From the NCBI RefSeq assembly GCF_004139715.1, contig NZ_CP035544.1, positions 1,488,001 to 1,552,000 of the forward strand: a stretch of DNA of 64,000 nucleotides, read 5' to 3'. Below are positions 26,695 to 35,876 of this stretch, piece after piece. How positions within the stretch are numbered: the stretch's first letter is position 1; each line of letters opens with the position of its first letter. The stretch is from Muriicola soli (GTDB lineage Bacteria > Bacteroidota > Bacteroidia > Flavobacteriales > Flavobacteriaceae). The position numbers and the translations under genes are program-made. Under the pieces are notes generated by a model. The model was given only the letters and a program-made list of their open reading frames with translations, had not been told where the DNA came from and did not search any database.

Positions 26695-28182
26695 ATGAAA
26701 AATTACTCTACGCTTTCCTTTCTTGCTTTTTTTCTATTTTCCTATACTTTTTCACAAAACAGATCGATTCCTGTTGATACTACTGTTATCACACAGCACA
26801 GTGTTACGGTAAACGGGACGAGTTTTAATTACACCGCAGAGACGGGCACACAACCTGTATGGGACGAAGCAGGAAAGCCTATTGCAGCCCTGCATTACAC
26901 CTATTATACGCGCAATGGCGTGAAAGACAGAAAATCGCGACCATTATTGATCTCATTCAATGGAGGACCCGGTTCAGGATCAGTATGGATGCACCTCGCC
27001 TATACCGGACCCAGGGTACTTAATATCGATGACGAAGGTTACCCCGTACAGCCCTATGGTGTAAGTCAGAACCCCTACTCCGTTCTGGACGTTACGGATA
27101 TCGTTTACGTTAATCCCGCCAATACCGGGTATTCTCGGACCATTCCCGAAACCGGTGAAAAAGTAGACCGCAGTAAATTCTTTGGGATCAATGCCGATAT
27201 CAAATATCTGGCTGAATGGCTGAATACCTTTGTGACCAGGCATAACCGCTGGAGATCTCCTAAATACATTGTGGGTGAAAGTTATGGGGGCACACGGGTA
27301 ATGGGGTTATCCCTGGCACTTCAGAATCAGCAATGGATGTACCTCAATGGAGTAATCATGGTTAGTCCGGCCGATTACAAGGTAATCAGAGTTGGTGGCC
27401 CTGTAAGTGAAGCATTAAACCTTCCTTATTACACCGCCGCAGCATGGCACCACAAAGCTCTGCCTGCCGCATTGCAAAGCAAAGACCTTCTGGATATCTT
27501 ACCTGAGTCTGAAGCGTATACCATCAACACCCTTATTCCGGCTTTGGCCAAAGGTGGATTTATCAGCGAGACGGAACGCAATGAAGTCGCCGAGCGAATA
27601 GCCTACTACTCGGGTTTAAGCAAGGAAGAGGTGTTGTCCCGAAACCTTTCAATTCCTACCTCCTACTTTTGGAAAGCACTTTTAAGAGACAGAGGTTATA
27701 CTGTGGGCAGGTTAGATAGCCGATATCTGGGGATGGATCGCGAAATAGCCGGAGAACGACCGGATTACAATTCGGAAATTACCTCATGGCTCCATAGCTT
27801 TACTCCTGCCATCAACTACTATTTGCAGGAAGAACTCAACTTTAAAACCGACATGAAATACAATATGTTCGGGCCCGTCAGACCGTGGGATAATGACAAT
27901 GACAATACCAGGGAAAACCTGAGGCAGGCCATGGCCCAAAACCCGTATTTAAATGTTTTGATTCAAAGCGGATATTACGACGGTGCCACAACTTATTTTA
28001 ACGCGAAATACACCATGTGGCAAGTAGATCCCAGTGGACGCATGAAAGACAGGTTTCAGTTCAAGGGATATCGCAGTGGCCATATGATGTACTTGCGAAG
28101 GGAAGACCTCAAACAGGCCAATGACGACATTCGGACATTTATTCTGGATACCCAGGCCAAGGGAAAAAGTGCAAAGTACTAG
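26695..28182 (+). CDS. S10-family serine carboxypeptidase, secreted
   Basis: A 495-residue alpha/beta-hydrolase peptidase. The signal peptide (TLSFLAFFLFSYTFSQ) is cleaved near residue 20. The catalytic triad is S196 (VGESYGGTR), D429 (SGYYDGATTYF) and H463 (SGHMMYL). The oxyanion motif SFNGGPGSGSVWMHL is at 87-101. Bacterial S10 enzymes remove C-terminal residues at acidic pH in other organisms. Likely periplasmic or secreted. It is divergent from the Gfo/Idh gene by 137 bases. No obvious operon partner. Confidence 0.93.
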   Translation: MKNYSTLSFLAFFLFSYTFSQNRSIPVDTTVITQHSVTVNGTSFNYTAETGTQPVWDEAGKPIAALHYTYYTRNGVKDRKSRPLLISFNGGPGSGSVWMHLAYTGPRVLNIDDEGYPVQPYGVSQNPYSVLDVTDIVYVNPANTGYSRTIPETGEKVDRSKFFGINADIKYLAEWLNTFVTRHNRWRSPKYIVGESYGGTRVMGLSLALQNQQWMYLNGVIMVSPADYKVIRVGGPVSEALNLPYYTAAAWHHKALPAALQSKDLLDILPESEAYTINTLIPALAKGGFISETERNEVAERIAYYSGLSKEEVLSRNLSIPTSYFWKALLRDRGYTVGRLDSRYLGMDREIAGERPDYNSEITSWLHSFTPAINYYLQEELNFKTDMKYNMFGPVRPWDNDNDNTRENLRQAMAQNPYLNVLIQSGYYDGATTYFNAKYTMWQVDPSGRMKDRFQFKGYRSGHMMYLRREDLKQANDDIRTFILDTQAKGKSAKY

Positions 28183-28359
28183 GCCTTGTATCAATTTTTA
28201 ATGTAGTGATCAGACTTCCCAAGAGAACTCTTAGGCAAGGGGTACATCCTCTTTAGGCTCTTTAAGGGCTTTGCAGGAACTCTGAAAACCAATTCAGTGT
28301 ATACTTTTATCGGCATATGAGCGTTATAACGTACGTATAATCTCGATAAAAATTACCCC

Positions 28360-29220
28360 ATGAAAAAATTGAAACGCACAGGTTTGTTTCTAATGATGAT
28401 CGCCTTCATCGCAGTGTCTTGTGAAAAATCTACAGACTACTCAGAACAATCTTTGTCTCCACAACTGCCCCCGGCTGAATCCATGGCCATCGACTTTGAG
28501 GCATTTGAAGAAGATGGAACCTCAGGAAAATCGGCCAATTTGGTCTATGATGACAAGGCTCCCAATGGAAATTGGGTCTTCTCCCGAGTTGTAGTAGGAG
28601 TATGGAGCTCTGCCTTGTATACTACGCTGGCAGTGCCCGTAGCCTCATTCCGGGCTGCTTTTACACAAAATCCAGAAAAAATTTCGGATGACACCTGGCA
28701 ATGGAGCTATAGTGTTGACGGATTTACCAGTGAATATACAGCGCGACTCACAGGACAGCTCACTGCAGATGCCATACTGTGGAATATGTATGTCACAAAA
28801 GAAGGCATTGAAGGATTTGATGAATTCTTATGGTTTTCAGGTAGTTCTGCTATTGACGGTAACAGTGGTTTCTGGGTCTTAAATCAAGGACCAGAACGCC
28901 CTGATCCTATGTTGCGTATCGACTGGGAGAAGTCAGGTGATGAAATTGGAAGTATTCGTTATACCTGGGTAAGGGAATTAGACGATCAGCAAAATGATGA
29001 TGTCTTTAGAAACAGCTATCTTGAGTACGGATTACAGGATGCGTACTACAATGCGTATTTTGAAGCCTATGTCTACGACTCCAATCTAGAGGCCTTTGTT
29101 GATGTCGATATCGAATGGAGCAGAAGCACTTACGAAGGTCGAGTGCGAGCTTTTGCCTATTTCGAAGACGAAATGTGGCATTGCTGGGATGCCAACGGTG
29201 ACGATGTTGCCTGTGAGTAA
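28360..29220 (+). CDS. Orphan lipoprotein, unknown function
   Basis: A 286-residue exported protein. The signal MKKLKRTGLFLMMIAFIAVSC ends in a lipobox cysteine. The mature part is acidic and aromatic, with repeated Trp/Tyr motifs (NGNWVFSRVVVGVW, DTWQWSYSVDGFTSEYTARL, WFSGSSAIDGNSGFWVLNQGP). It ends EMWHCWDANGDDVACE, which has two cysteines able to form a disulfide. I do not recognise a family. It may be a beta-sandwich surface lipoprotein. It is monocistronic with a terminator after it. Confidence 0.7.
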   Translation: MKKLKRTGLFLMMIAFIAVSCEKSTDYSEQSLSPQLPPAESMAIDFEAFEEDGTSGKSANLVYDDKAPNGNWVFSRVVVGVWSSALYTTLAVPVASFRAAFTQNPEKISDDTWQWSYSVDGFTSEYTARLTGQLTADAILWNMYVTKEGIEGFDEFLWFSGSSAIDGNSGFWVLNQGPERPDPMLRIDWEKSGDEIGSIRYTWVRELDDQQNDDVFRNSYLEYGLQDAYYNAYFEAYVYDSNLEAFVDVDIEWSRSTYEGRVRAFAYFEDEMWHCWDANGDDVACE

Positions 29221-29244
29221 AACCCAATTCTAATAAAAAACATA

Positions 29245-29272
29245 CCCCGCCCAATAAAGGCGGGGTTTTTTT
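29245..29272 (+). terminator. Rho-independent terminator after the orphan lipoprotein
   Basis: CCCCGCC / GGCGGGG stem with a 7-base AT loop followed by a seven-T run. It overlaps an in-frame upstream extension of the next gene, so that extension is not coding. Confidence 0.9.
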
Positions 29273-29329
29273 ATGAATGTGGTGCATCTAATTCTTATCT
29301 TTTGGATTTCAAAGACTTTGCACCCTCCT

Positions 29330-29989
29330 ATGAAGAAATTACTTTTACTTCTTTTTTTACTCTCTTTTTTTTCCGTGAGTACGATCGCACAGGATTGGGC
29401 TCAACTGGGTGAATATCAGCAAGCCAATAAATTGTTAGTACAAAACAAATCCATGGAAAAACAGATCGTATTTTTTGGAAATTCAATTACTATAGGCTGG
29501 TTGCACACCCAACCTTCCTTTTTTAAGGACAAACCTTATATTAATAGGGGTATCGGAGGTCAAACAACGCCACAGATGCTGGTCCGGTTCAGGCAGGATG
29601 TTATTGATCTTAAACCCACTGTAGTTGTAATTCTGGCAGGCACCAACGATATCGCCGGAAATACCGGCCCTATGACTCTGGAAGAGACACTTGCAAATTT
29701 AAAATCCATGACGGAACTGGCGCAAGCCAATAATATATCTGTGATTTTATGCTCGGTTCTCCCAGCCTCCGATTATCCATGGAGACCCGGTTTGCGCCCC
29801 GATCTTAAAATTCCGAAACTCAATGCGATGATCAAAAAATACGCTGAAGAAAATGATGTTATTTATCTGGACTACTTCACAGCCATGGTCAATGATCAAA
29901 AGGGATTAGATCCTGATCTGGCCGAGGACGGTGTTCATCCCACAAAAAAGGATATGAAATTATGGCGCCACTTGCTGAAATGGCAATAA
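29330..29989 (+). CDS. Secreted SGNH/GDSL-type hydrolase
   Basis: A 219-residue SGNH-fold esterase/lipase. The signal MKKLLLLLFLLSFFSVSTIAQ is at the start. Blocks are GNS (50-52, nucleophile S52) in FFGNSITIGW, RGIGGQT (73-79), GTND (104-107, N106) and DGVHP (200-204, D200/H203). The ATG at 29330 is preferred because a terminator overlaps the longer reading. Members deacetylate glycans or hydrolyse lipids; substrate unknown. Followed by a GT2 after about 110 bases. Confidence 0.92.
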   Translation: MKKLLLLLFLLSFFSVSTIAQDWAQLGEYQQANKLLVQNKSMEKQIVFFGNSITIGWLHTQPSFFKDKPYINRGIGGQTTPQMLVRFRQDVIDLKPTVVVILAGTNDIAGNTGPMTLEETLANLKSMTELAQANNISVILCSVLPASDYPWRPGLRPDLKIPKLNAMIKKYAEENDVIYLDYFTAMVNDQKGLDPDLAEDGVHPTKKDMKLWRHLLKWQ

Positions 29990-30100
29990 AAAATGCCCTG
30001 CGCAAATCACCTTGAAATTCGGAAGGCATTGCTCATTAATTAGTGTCTCCTCCGCTGTGCTGATAAAAGAGTGTGATACTTCTAAAATTATACATCCAAA

Positions 30101-31111
30101 ATGAACATTGAGATCATCAGTATATTGATGCCTTTCAGGAATACAGAAAAGTATTTAAAGGAATGTTTGGACTCTGTCTTATCTCAAACCTATCCTCATT
30201 GGGAACTCATTGCCGTGGATGACCACTCGCGCGACTCTAGCTACGCCTTGGTTTCAAAGTATAGCCATGCAGACTCCAGAATTAAACTGATAAAAAATAA
30301 GGGTGAAGGAATTATTATGGCTTTGAGAACTGCCTTACAAGTCGCATCAGGAGGCATGGTGAGCAGAATGGATTCTGACGATGTAATGGTCCCGGACAAA
30401 CTAGAGATCATGCAGCAGCAGCTGCATACTGCAGGTAAAGGACATATTGCCCTCGGCCTGGTAAATTATTTCTCGGCTAAGGGAATCGGAAACGGCTATT
30501 TAAGGTATCAGAATTGGCTGAACGGCCTTACGATGAAGGGCAGGAATTTCGAAGAACGATACAAAGAATGCGTGATCCCATCTCCCTGTTGGATGGTGTT
30601 TAAAGAAGACCTTTATAAATGTAGTGCTTTTGATGAGAACCGATATCCCGAAGACTACGATCTTGCTTTTCGGATGTACGAAGCAGGATTAAAATGTCTC
30701 CCATCGCAAAAAGTGCTGCACCTTTGGAGGGATTACGCCTCCCGCACTTCCCGCACAAGTCCGGATTACGCCAATAACAGCTTCTTGAAGATCAAAAGCC
30801 ACTATTTCCTGAAGCACGATAGAATTGAGAATCGGCCTTTATTGTTATGGGGAGCAGGAACCAAGGGAAAAACCACGGCGCGATTGCTTTTAGAGAACGA
30901 CTGCGAATTTCATTGGGTTTGCGACAACCCTAAAAAAACCGGAAAGAAAATATACGGTCAAAAACTCAGGCCTTACGAGGCACCGGCAAATTGGAGTGAA
31001 TCCCCGCAGAGTATTATCACAGTTGCCAATTCAAAGGCCCAACTTCAAATTAGAAATTATTTGAATGGAAAGTCACATGTCGAAATGACAGACTACTTTT
31101 TCTTCTGCTAA
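30101..31111 (+). CDS. GT2 glycosyltransferase with extra C-terminal Rossmann-like domain
   Basis: A 336-residue protein. The N-terminal GT-A fold starts ISILMPFRNTEKYLKECLDS (7-26) and has VDDHSRDSS (39-47). The metal-binding DSDD is at 91-94. The catalytic acidic region is YPEDYDLAFRM (182-192). Residues 245-336 form an extra region starting RPLLLWGAGTKGKTTARLL, a nucleotide-binding-like glycine motif GAGTKGK (251-257). It probably moves a sugar onto an envelope glycan. Acceptor and donor are unknown. No glycan genes are adjacent. Confidence 0.85.
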   Translation: MNIEIISILMPFRNTEKYLKECLDSVLSQTYPHWELIAVDDHSRDSSYALVSKYSHADSRIKLIKNKGEGIIMALRTALQVASGGMVSRMDSDDVMVPDKLEIMQQQLHTAGKGHIALGLVNYFSAKGIGNGYLRYQNWLNGLTMKGRNFEERYKECVIPSPCWMVFKEDLYKCSAFDENRYPEDYDLAFRMYEAGLKCLPSQKVLHLWRDYASRTSRTSPDYANNSFLKIKSHYFLKHDRIENRPLLLWGAGTKGKTTARLLLENDCEFHWVCDNPKKTGKKIYGQKLRPYEAPANWSESPQSIITVANSKAQLQIRNYLNGKSHVEMTDYFFFC

Positions 31112-31177
31112 GTACTCCTCATTTAAAATTTATATACGATCTCCCTGCACGGTTCCAAATTGCTGAAAATCTTTGAT

Positions 31178-31185
31178 TATATTTG
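31178..31185 (+). promoter_or_regulatory. TANNTTTG -7 element for the BatA-domain gene
   Basis: TATATTTG, exact consensus, 17 bases before the ATG at 31203. Confidence 0.5.
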
Positions 31186-31202
31186 CGGTATGATTTCAGG
31201 AC

Positions 31203-33122
31203 ATGCTGTTTAAATACCCGCAATTCCTCTGGTTTCTCTGGCTGCTCCTCATCCCTATTTTTATACATCTTCTTCAATTGCGCAGGTTTAGGCCAACACC
31301 TTTTACCAATGTTAGGTTGTTACAACGTGTTCAGGCCAAATCACAAAAGAGTCAGTCTTTAAAAAGATGGCTGCTCTTATTAACAAGGATGGCCCTGTTT
31401 ACCGCATTGATTATCGCTTTCGCTCAACCTTTTACCGCGAATCCAACCGCTTTTCAGGAACAGGAATTAGCCATATATCTCGATAATTCTTTCAGCATGC
31501 AAGCCAGAAATGATAATAGCACACTTCTGGACGATGCCATTCAAGAGCTAATTACCTCCGCACCTGAAGATGTTTCTTTCTCATTGTTTTCCAATACTAC
31601 TGAATACAAGGATGTAACCTTAGGAGAAATTCGCAATACCATTTTACAACTGCCCCATTCTTCAAATCAACTAACCCTTGAAGAAATAATTCTAAAGGGA
31701 CAGACGCTTTTTAATGAGCGGGAAAATAGTCTTAAAAACCTCATACTGATCTCAGATTTTCAGAAATCGATGGGCATTGATTCTATTATACCCCCCGGTG
31801 ATTCAGAACTTGTACTTGTACCTTACAGGGCTGATGATCTCGTGAATGTTGCTATTGATTCTGTTTACATTCAAGACCCTTCGGCATCTGATAATAAGCT
31901 CGTTATCAGTATTTCCGGAAATACCGACTTTGGTTCTATTCCTGTATCCCTTTTCGATCGTGGGAATCTCATTGCAAAATCGGCTGTAAGTTACAAGCCT
32001 GAAGAAAACTCCGAATTGGTGTTTTCATTACCAGACGGGCAATTCATTGAAGGCGTTGTCAGCGTATCGGATCAAGGCCTGGAATATGACAACGAACTCT
32101 ATTTTAACATCAATACGCGAGAGAAGATCAAAATACTGGCCGTGGGGAATGCGGAAGGTGAATTTCTCAGCAGGTTATTTGGAGATGAACTAACCGAATT
32201 CCAAAACGTTAGCTCCCTGGATCAGGGAATTGCAACTTTAAAAGATCAGGATTTGGTCATACTCAACCAAATCACCGGCCTACCCCCTGCTATGGCAGAA
32301 TCCCTGAAGGAATTTATCACCCAGGGGGGAAGTTTGGTTCTCATTCCTTCAAGGGAGATGGTGATTTCCGATTTTAACCTTCTATTGAGTTCTTTTGGCA
32401 TTTCCTTCGGGCCCAGGTCAGACATCCCTGTCGATATTAACGAGATCAATTATGCTCATCCTCTGTATTCCGAGGTTTTTGAGGAAAGAGCGGATAATTT
32501 CGAATACCCCACAGTTCAGGAACATTTCAGGCTCAACGGACGAAGGAGTACCATCTTAAAATACGCCAACGAGCAACCCTTTTTAGCCAACAAAGACAAA
32601 TTGTATGTCTTTACAGCTGCACTAGATCCGGGCAACACTAATTTTACCAGTTCTCCGCTCATTGTCCCCACCATATATGCAATGGCGCTTCGAAGCAGAA
32701 GTTTACCACAACTTTATTATCAACTGGGAAGGAATAGCTCCGTTGATATTGCAGAGGTGCCGGATGAAGATCGAATACTGAGTTTAAAGAAAGAAGAGTT
32801 GGAATTTATCCCCAGACAGCAACTGGCAGGAGAAAAAACCAGACTATGGTTTGAAGAGAGTCCGACTGATCCGGGCATATATTCTTTGGAAAATGCAGAA
32901 ATACCACGGTCATTCAGTTTTAATTACAAAAGGGATGAAAGTGAGCTTACCTACCTTGATCTGGGGAAACTGCAGGAAACTGCTGAGGTGAGTAATTCAA
33001 TTTCTGAATTCTTTGAAGAATTTGAAAATATGAGGGCAGTTAACAGCCTTTGGAAATGGTTTGTTATTTTAGCACTGCTTTTCATTCTCGCAGAGATAAT
33101 CATTCAAAAAGCACTTAAATGA
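31203..33122 (+). CDS. BatA-domain / von Willebrand-like membrane protein
   Basis: A 639-residue protein. The N-terminal BatA domain has two membrane helices (LWFLWLLLIPIFIHLLQLRRFRP and LLLTRMALFTALIIAFAQPF). Next comes a vWA-like domain starting IYLDNSFSMQ, a degenerate MIDAS motif (DxSxS reads DNSFS). A large periplasmic region follows, then a C-terminal membrane helix (WFVILALLFILAEIII). Bat-type proteins in Bacteroidota are linked to envelope stress or oxygen tolerance. Its stop overlaps the next gene by 4 bases. Confidence 0.85.
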   Translation: MLFKYPQFLWFLWLLLIPIFIHLLQLRRFRPTPFTNVRLLQRVQAKSQKSQSLKRWLLLLTRMALFTALIIAFAQPFTANPTAFQEQELAIYLDNSFSMQARNDNSTLLDDAIQELITSAPEDVSFSLFSNTTEYKDVTLGEIRNTILQLPHSSNQLTLEEIILKGQTLFNERENSLKNLILISDFQKSMGIDSIIPPGDSELVLVPYRADDLVNVAIDSVYIQDPSASDNKLVISISGNTDFGSIPVSLFDRGNLIAKSAVSYKPEENSELVFSLPDGQFIEGVVSVSDQGLEYDNELYFNINTREKIKILAVGNAEGEFLSRLFGDELTEFQNVSSLDQGIATLKDQDLVILNQITGLPPAMAESLKEFITQGGSLVLIPSREMVISDFNLLLSSFGISFGPRSDIPVDINEINYAHPLYSEVFEERADNFEYPTVQEHFRLNGRRSTILKYANEQPFLANKDKLYVFTAALDPGNTNFTSSPLIVPTIYAMALRSRSLPQLYYQLGRNSSVDIAEVPDEDRILSLKKEELEFIPRQQLAGEKTRLWFEESPTDPGIYSLENAEIPRSFSFNYKRDESELTYLDLGKLQETAEVSNSISEFFEEFENMRAVNSLWKWFVILALLFILAEIIIQKALK

Positions 33123-34381
33123 ACATACTCCTTAAATCGGCGAAAATCCTCGATGAAGACAACAAGGGATTACACAAGAAAGTAAGGGATATTTGGATAA
33201 AAGATGGCCTAATTGAAAAAATAGGAGCCTCTGTAAAACCTGACTCGCGAACCAAAATAATTGAACTGCCCAACCTGCACGTATCCAGAGGTTGGATGGA
33301 CAGTAGTGTGAGTTTTGGCGAGCCTGGTTACGAAGAAAGGGAAACTCTTGCCAATGGTGTTAGAGTGGCTGCCTTAAGTGGATTTACGGATATTTTATTG
33401 AATCCAAATACCAACCCGGTACCCGATAGCAGTGGAGATATTATATTTCTGAAGAAAACCGCTGCGGGGAAAGGTGCCAGAGTTCACCCCTTAGGCACTT
33501 TAACCAGAGGTGCAAAAGGAATAGACCTGGCAGAATTATTCGATATGAAGAACTCGGGGGCCGTTGCCTTTTACGATTTTAAGAGTCCGGTTACCAATTC
33601 AAACCTTCTGAAGATTGCACTGCAATACGCGCAGGGTTTTAACGGCCTGGTATTATCGTTTCCCCTTGATATGTCTATAGCGGGGCGTGGAAGTGTTAAT
33701 GAAGGAAATATCTCAACCAAGCTAGGCCTGGGTGGGGTTCCCGCCCTGGCAGAGGAAATTCAGATATCGAGAGACTTATTCATCCTGGATTACGCAGGAG
33801 GCAAATTGCATATTCCAACGATTTCTACTGCTGCTGCAGTAGACCTGGTTGCCAGTGCAAAAAAGAAAGGTCTTAACGTAAGTTGTAGTGTTGCCATGCA
33901 CAATTTATTTTTTACCGATGATGTTCTGGAAGAGTACGACACTAATTACAAAGTGATGCCGCCTCTTAGAACTTCAAAGGATCGGGAGGCCCTTCGTAAA
34001 GGACTGCGGTCTGGGGTAATTGATATGGTCACTACAGACCACATCCCAATGGATATTGAAGAAAAACGCATCGAGTTTGACCGTGCTGCTTTTGGCTCTC
34101 TCGGACTTGAATCGGCCTATGGCATCTTAAATTCAATTTTTGGTACTGAAATAGCTGTCCAACTATTGACTAAAGGGAGAGAGCGATTCAATATTCCCAC
34201 TGTCACCATTAAAGAAGGAGAACCTGCCTGCCTCAGCTTATTCAATCCTGAAGAGGACTATGTAAACAGCAAGGAGAATATAAAATCCATTTCTAAAAAC
34301 AGCATGTATCTAGGAAAGAAAATAAAGGGACGGGCTTATGGAGCTGTAATCAATGATCAAATATTTACTAATCCTGAATAG
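33119..34381 (+). CDS. Dihydroorotase-like protein lacking metal ligands, likely non-catalytic
   Basis: A 420-residue amidohydrolase homologue of class I dihydroorotase. Overall motifs are clear: the LREPG-like segment at 66-70, TDHIP (306-310) and EFDRAAFGSLGLE. However, the metal-binding HxH of the family motif DxHxHLREPG reads D61-S-S63-V-S65-F-G-E-P-G here. Both histidines and the substrate arginine are gone. The later HxST histidine is T234; H231 and D307 remain. So catalysis is unlikely; a structural or ATCase-associated role is possible by analogy with non-catalytic PyrC' proteins. It overlaps the BatA gene. Confidence 0.82.
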   Translation: MNILLKSAKILDEDNKGLHKKVRDIWIKDGLIEKIGASVKPDSRTKIIELPNLHVSRGWMDSSVSFGEPGYEERETLANGVRVAALSGFTDILLNPNTNPVPDSSGDIIFLKKTAAGKGARVHPLGTLTRGAKGIDLAELFDMKNSGAVAFYDFKSPVTNSNLLKIALQYAQGFNGLVLSFPLDMSIAGRGSVNEGNISTKLGLGGVPALAEEIQISRDLFILDYAGGKLHIPTISTAAAVDLVASAKKKGLNVSCSVAMHNLFFTDDVLEEYDTNYKVMPPLRTSKDREALRKGLRSGVIDMVTTDHIPMDIEEKRIEFDRAAFGSLGLESAYGILNSIFGTEIAVQLLTKGRERFNIPTVTIKEGEPACLSLFNPEEDYVNSKENIKSISKNSMYLGKKIKGRAYGAVINDQIFTNPE

Positions 34382-34391
34382 CTAATCTGGC

Positions 34392-34721
34392 ATGACCGCA
34401 ACGGAAATAAAGGAAGGAAAAACAACTGCCATCGTCGCTTACCTCACCATGGTTGGGGCGCTTATCGCCGTTACCATGAATTTAGAACCCAAGAACAACT
34501 TTGCCCGCTTCCACATCCGACAGGCATTTGGCTTACATCTCATCTTCCTGGGATGCGCAATATTCTTAAGCGTTTGGTTCTCAAAATACGCCTGGATGGC
34601 CCTTTACCTGTTTTATTTTGTGACCTGGATCTACGGCTTTATCGGTGCCATTAGTGGTAAACTAAATCCGATACCGGTTCTGGGGAAATACTTTCAGCAA
34701 TGGTTTACATTTATTCAATAG
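34392..34721 (+). CDS. Small membrane protein, DUF4870-like
   Basis: A 109-residue protein with three hydrophobic segments (TAIVAYLTMVGALIAVTMN, then LHLIFLGCAIFLSVWF, then MALYLFYFVTWIYGFIGAI) and a conserved FHIRQAFGLHLI. The layout matches the DUF4870 kind of tripartite membrane protein. No function is known. It sits 10 bases after the dihydroorotase homologue and 1 base before the esterase, in one operon. Confidence 0.75.
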   Translation: MTATEIKEGKTTAIVAYLTMVGALIAVTMNLEPKNNFARFHIRQAFGLHLIFLGCAIFLSVWFSKYAWMALYLFYFVTWIYGFIGAISGKLNPIPVLGKYFQQWFTFIQ

Positions 34722-34722
34722 T

Positions 34723-35382
34723 ATGACTCCTCACCTCCTAAGTCTTGAGCACCTGATAAGGCCTCCCAAACAAACTCCCGAAAAAGCAGCTGCGATATTT
34801 CTCTTTCACGGTTATGGCAGCAATGAGGAAGATTTATTTTCTTTTGCCCCTGAACTCCCTGAAAACTTGTGTGTAATTTCCGTCAGGGCACCGCATTCCC
34901 TTCCTCCATATGGATTTGCCTGGTACTCCATTGATTTTGACGCAGATTTTGGTAAATGGAGCAACACTGAACAAGCAAAGGAGTCAGTACAGCTAATGAA
35001 AAACTTTATTGAGGAAGCCATAGAGGCTTATTACCTGGATGCTGATAAAATTTCCCTGCTGGGCTTTAGTCAGGGAACGGTCCTGAGTTTCGCCTTAGCC
35101 CTCTCCTACCCTGAAATGATAAAGAACGTTCTGGGATTAAGCGGACACATCGATCAAAAAACGCTTAAGTCAGGATATGAAGATAAAGACCACAGTCATT
35201 TAAATATATACGTCTCACATGGCGAATACGACCAGGTAATTCCATTTAGCTGGGCAGAAAAGACACCGGCCATTTTAGACCGTTTGGGCATTAAGTACGT
35301 CTTTGAACAGTTCCCTACAGGACATGGTGTTTCTAGGGATAACTTCTACGGCATGCGCAGTTGGCTGGAGAAACACATCTAA
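34723..35382 (+). CDS. Phospholipase/carboxylesterase-family alpha/beta hydrolase
   Basis: A 219-residue esterase. The nucleophile elbow is GFSQG (114-118) with S116; acid D170 (GEYDQVIP) and H201 (GHGVS) complete the triad. The oxyanion-type HGYGSNEED is at 29-37. The size and motifs match the YpfH/carboxylesterase group of bacterial serine hydrolases. Substrate is unknown. It is the last gene of the BatA operon and overlaps the facing coiled-coil gene by 4 bases. Confidence 0.9.
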   Translation: MTPHLLSLEHLIRPPKQTPEKAAAIFLFHGYGSNEEDLFSFAPELPENLCVISVRAPHSLPPYGFAWYSIDFDADFGKWSNTEQAKESVQLMKNFIEEAIEAYYLDADKISLLGFSQGTVLSFALALSYPEMIKNVLGLSGHIDQKTLKSGYEDKDHSHLNIYVSHGEYDQVIPFSWAEKTPAILDRLGIKYVFEQFPTGHGVSRDNFYGMRSWLEKHI

Positions 35383-35876
35383 TTACTTCGGGTATAAAGC
35401 AAGTGTTCTACCATCGTAAAATCTACGGATAAATCATCCTTTAGCTCATAACGGATAAAGAGTTCCCCCCAGTATTTACCGTCTGAAAAGTCGGCAACAA
35501 TCCAACGATGATTTAAAACTTTGATTTTATTTATTTTAAAATCACTTTCCATGCCCTCATAAGGAATCAGGGGGTTGTCGCCTTTTCTCTCATTGGTTTC
35601 CAAAAGTTTATCTGCTACGTACCGCGATGGATCTTTTAATGACAGATGATCATAATAAGTCAATGCATCATCGTTATTTTCAAGCGCGAAGTACTGCAGG
35701 TCGAAAACCTTGAGTTCTGTGGTCCTTAAGGAGTCTTGTGCCTTCTCTAACTGCAGTTGTAGATCTTGCACTTTTTCCCCACTGGCAGCCAGCTGCTTAG
35801 AGCCACTGACGTATAAATACAAAGCAATTAGGGCAGTAAATATAAACAGGTACAAAAATATTCTAGTTCGCATCAA
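35379..35876 (-). CDS. Membrane-anchored coiled-coil protein, unassigned
   Basis: A 165-residue protein. A single N-terminal membrane helix (RIFLYLFIFTALIALYLYVSG) is followed by a short coiled coil (KVQDLQLQLEKAQDSLRTTELKV). A C-terminal beta-rich domain contains WIVADFSDGKYWGELFIRYEL. Such proteins are conserved in flavobacteria but unnamed. It is translationally coupled to the MBL hydrolase upstream by a 4-base overlap. The partner relation suggests a shared role, not identifiable here. Confidence 0.7.
   Translation of the reverse strand: MMRTRIFLYLFIFTALIALYLYVSGSKQLAASGEKVQDLQLQLEKAQDSLRTTELKVFDLQYFALENNDDALTYYDHLSLKDPSRYVADKLLETNERKGDNPLIPYEGMESDFKINKIKVLNHRWIVADFSDGKYWGELFIRYELKDDLSVDFTMVEHLLYTRSN

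Noticed and set aside
29273-29329. Longer N-terminus of the SGNH hydrolase
   Set aside because: The extension begins at the end of a strong terminator, and the signal peptide begins at the ATG at 29330.
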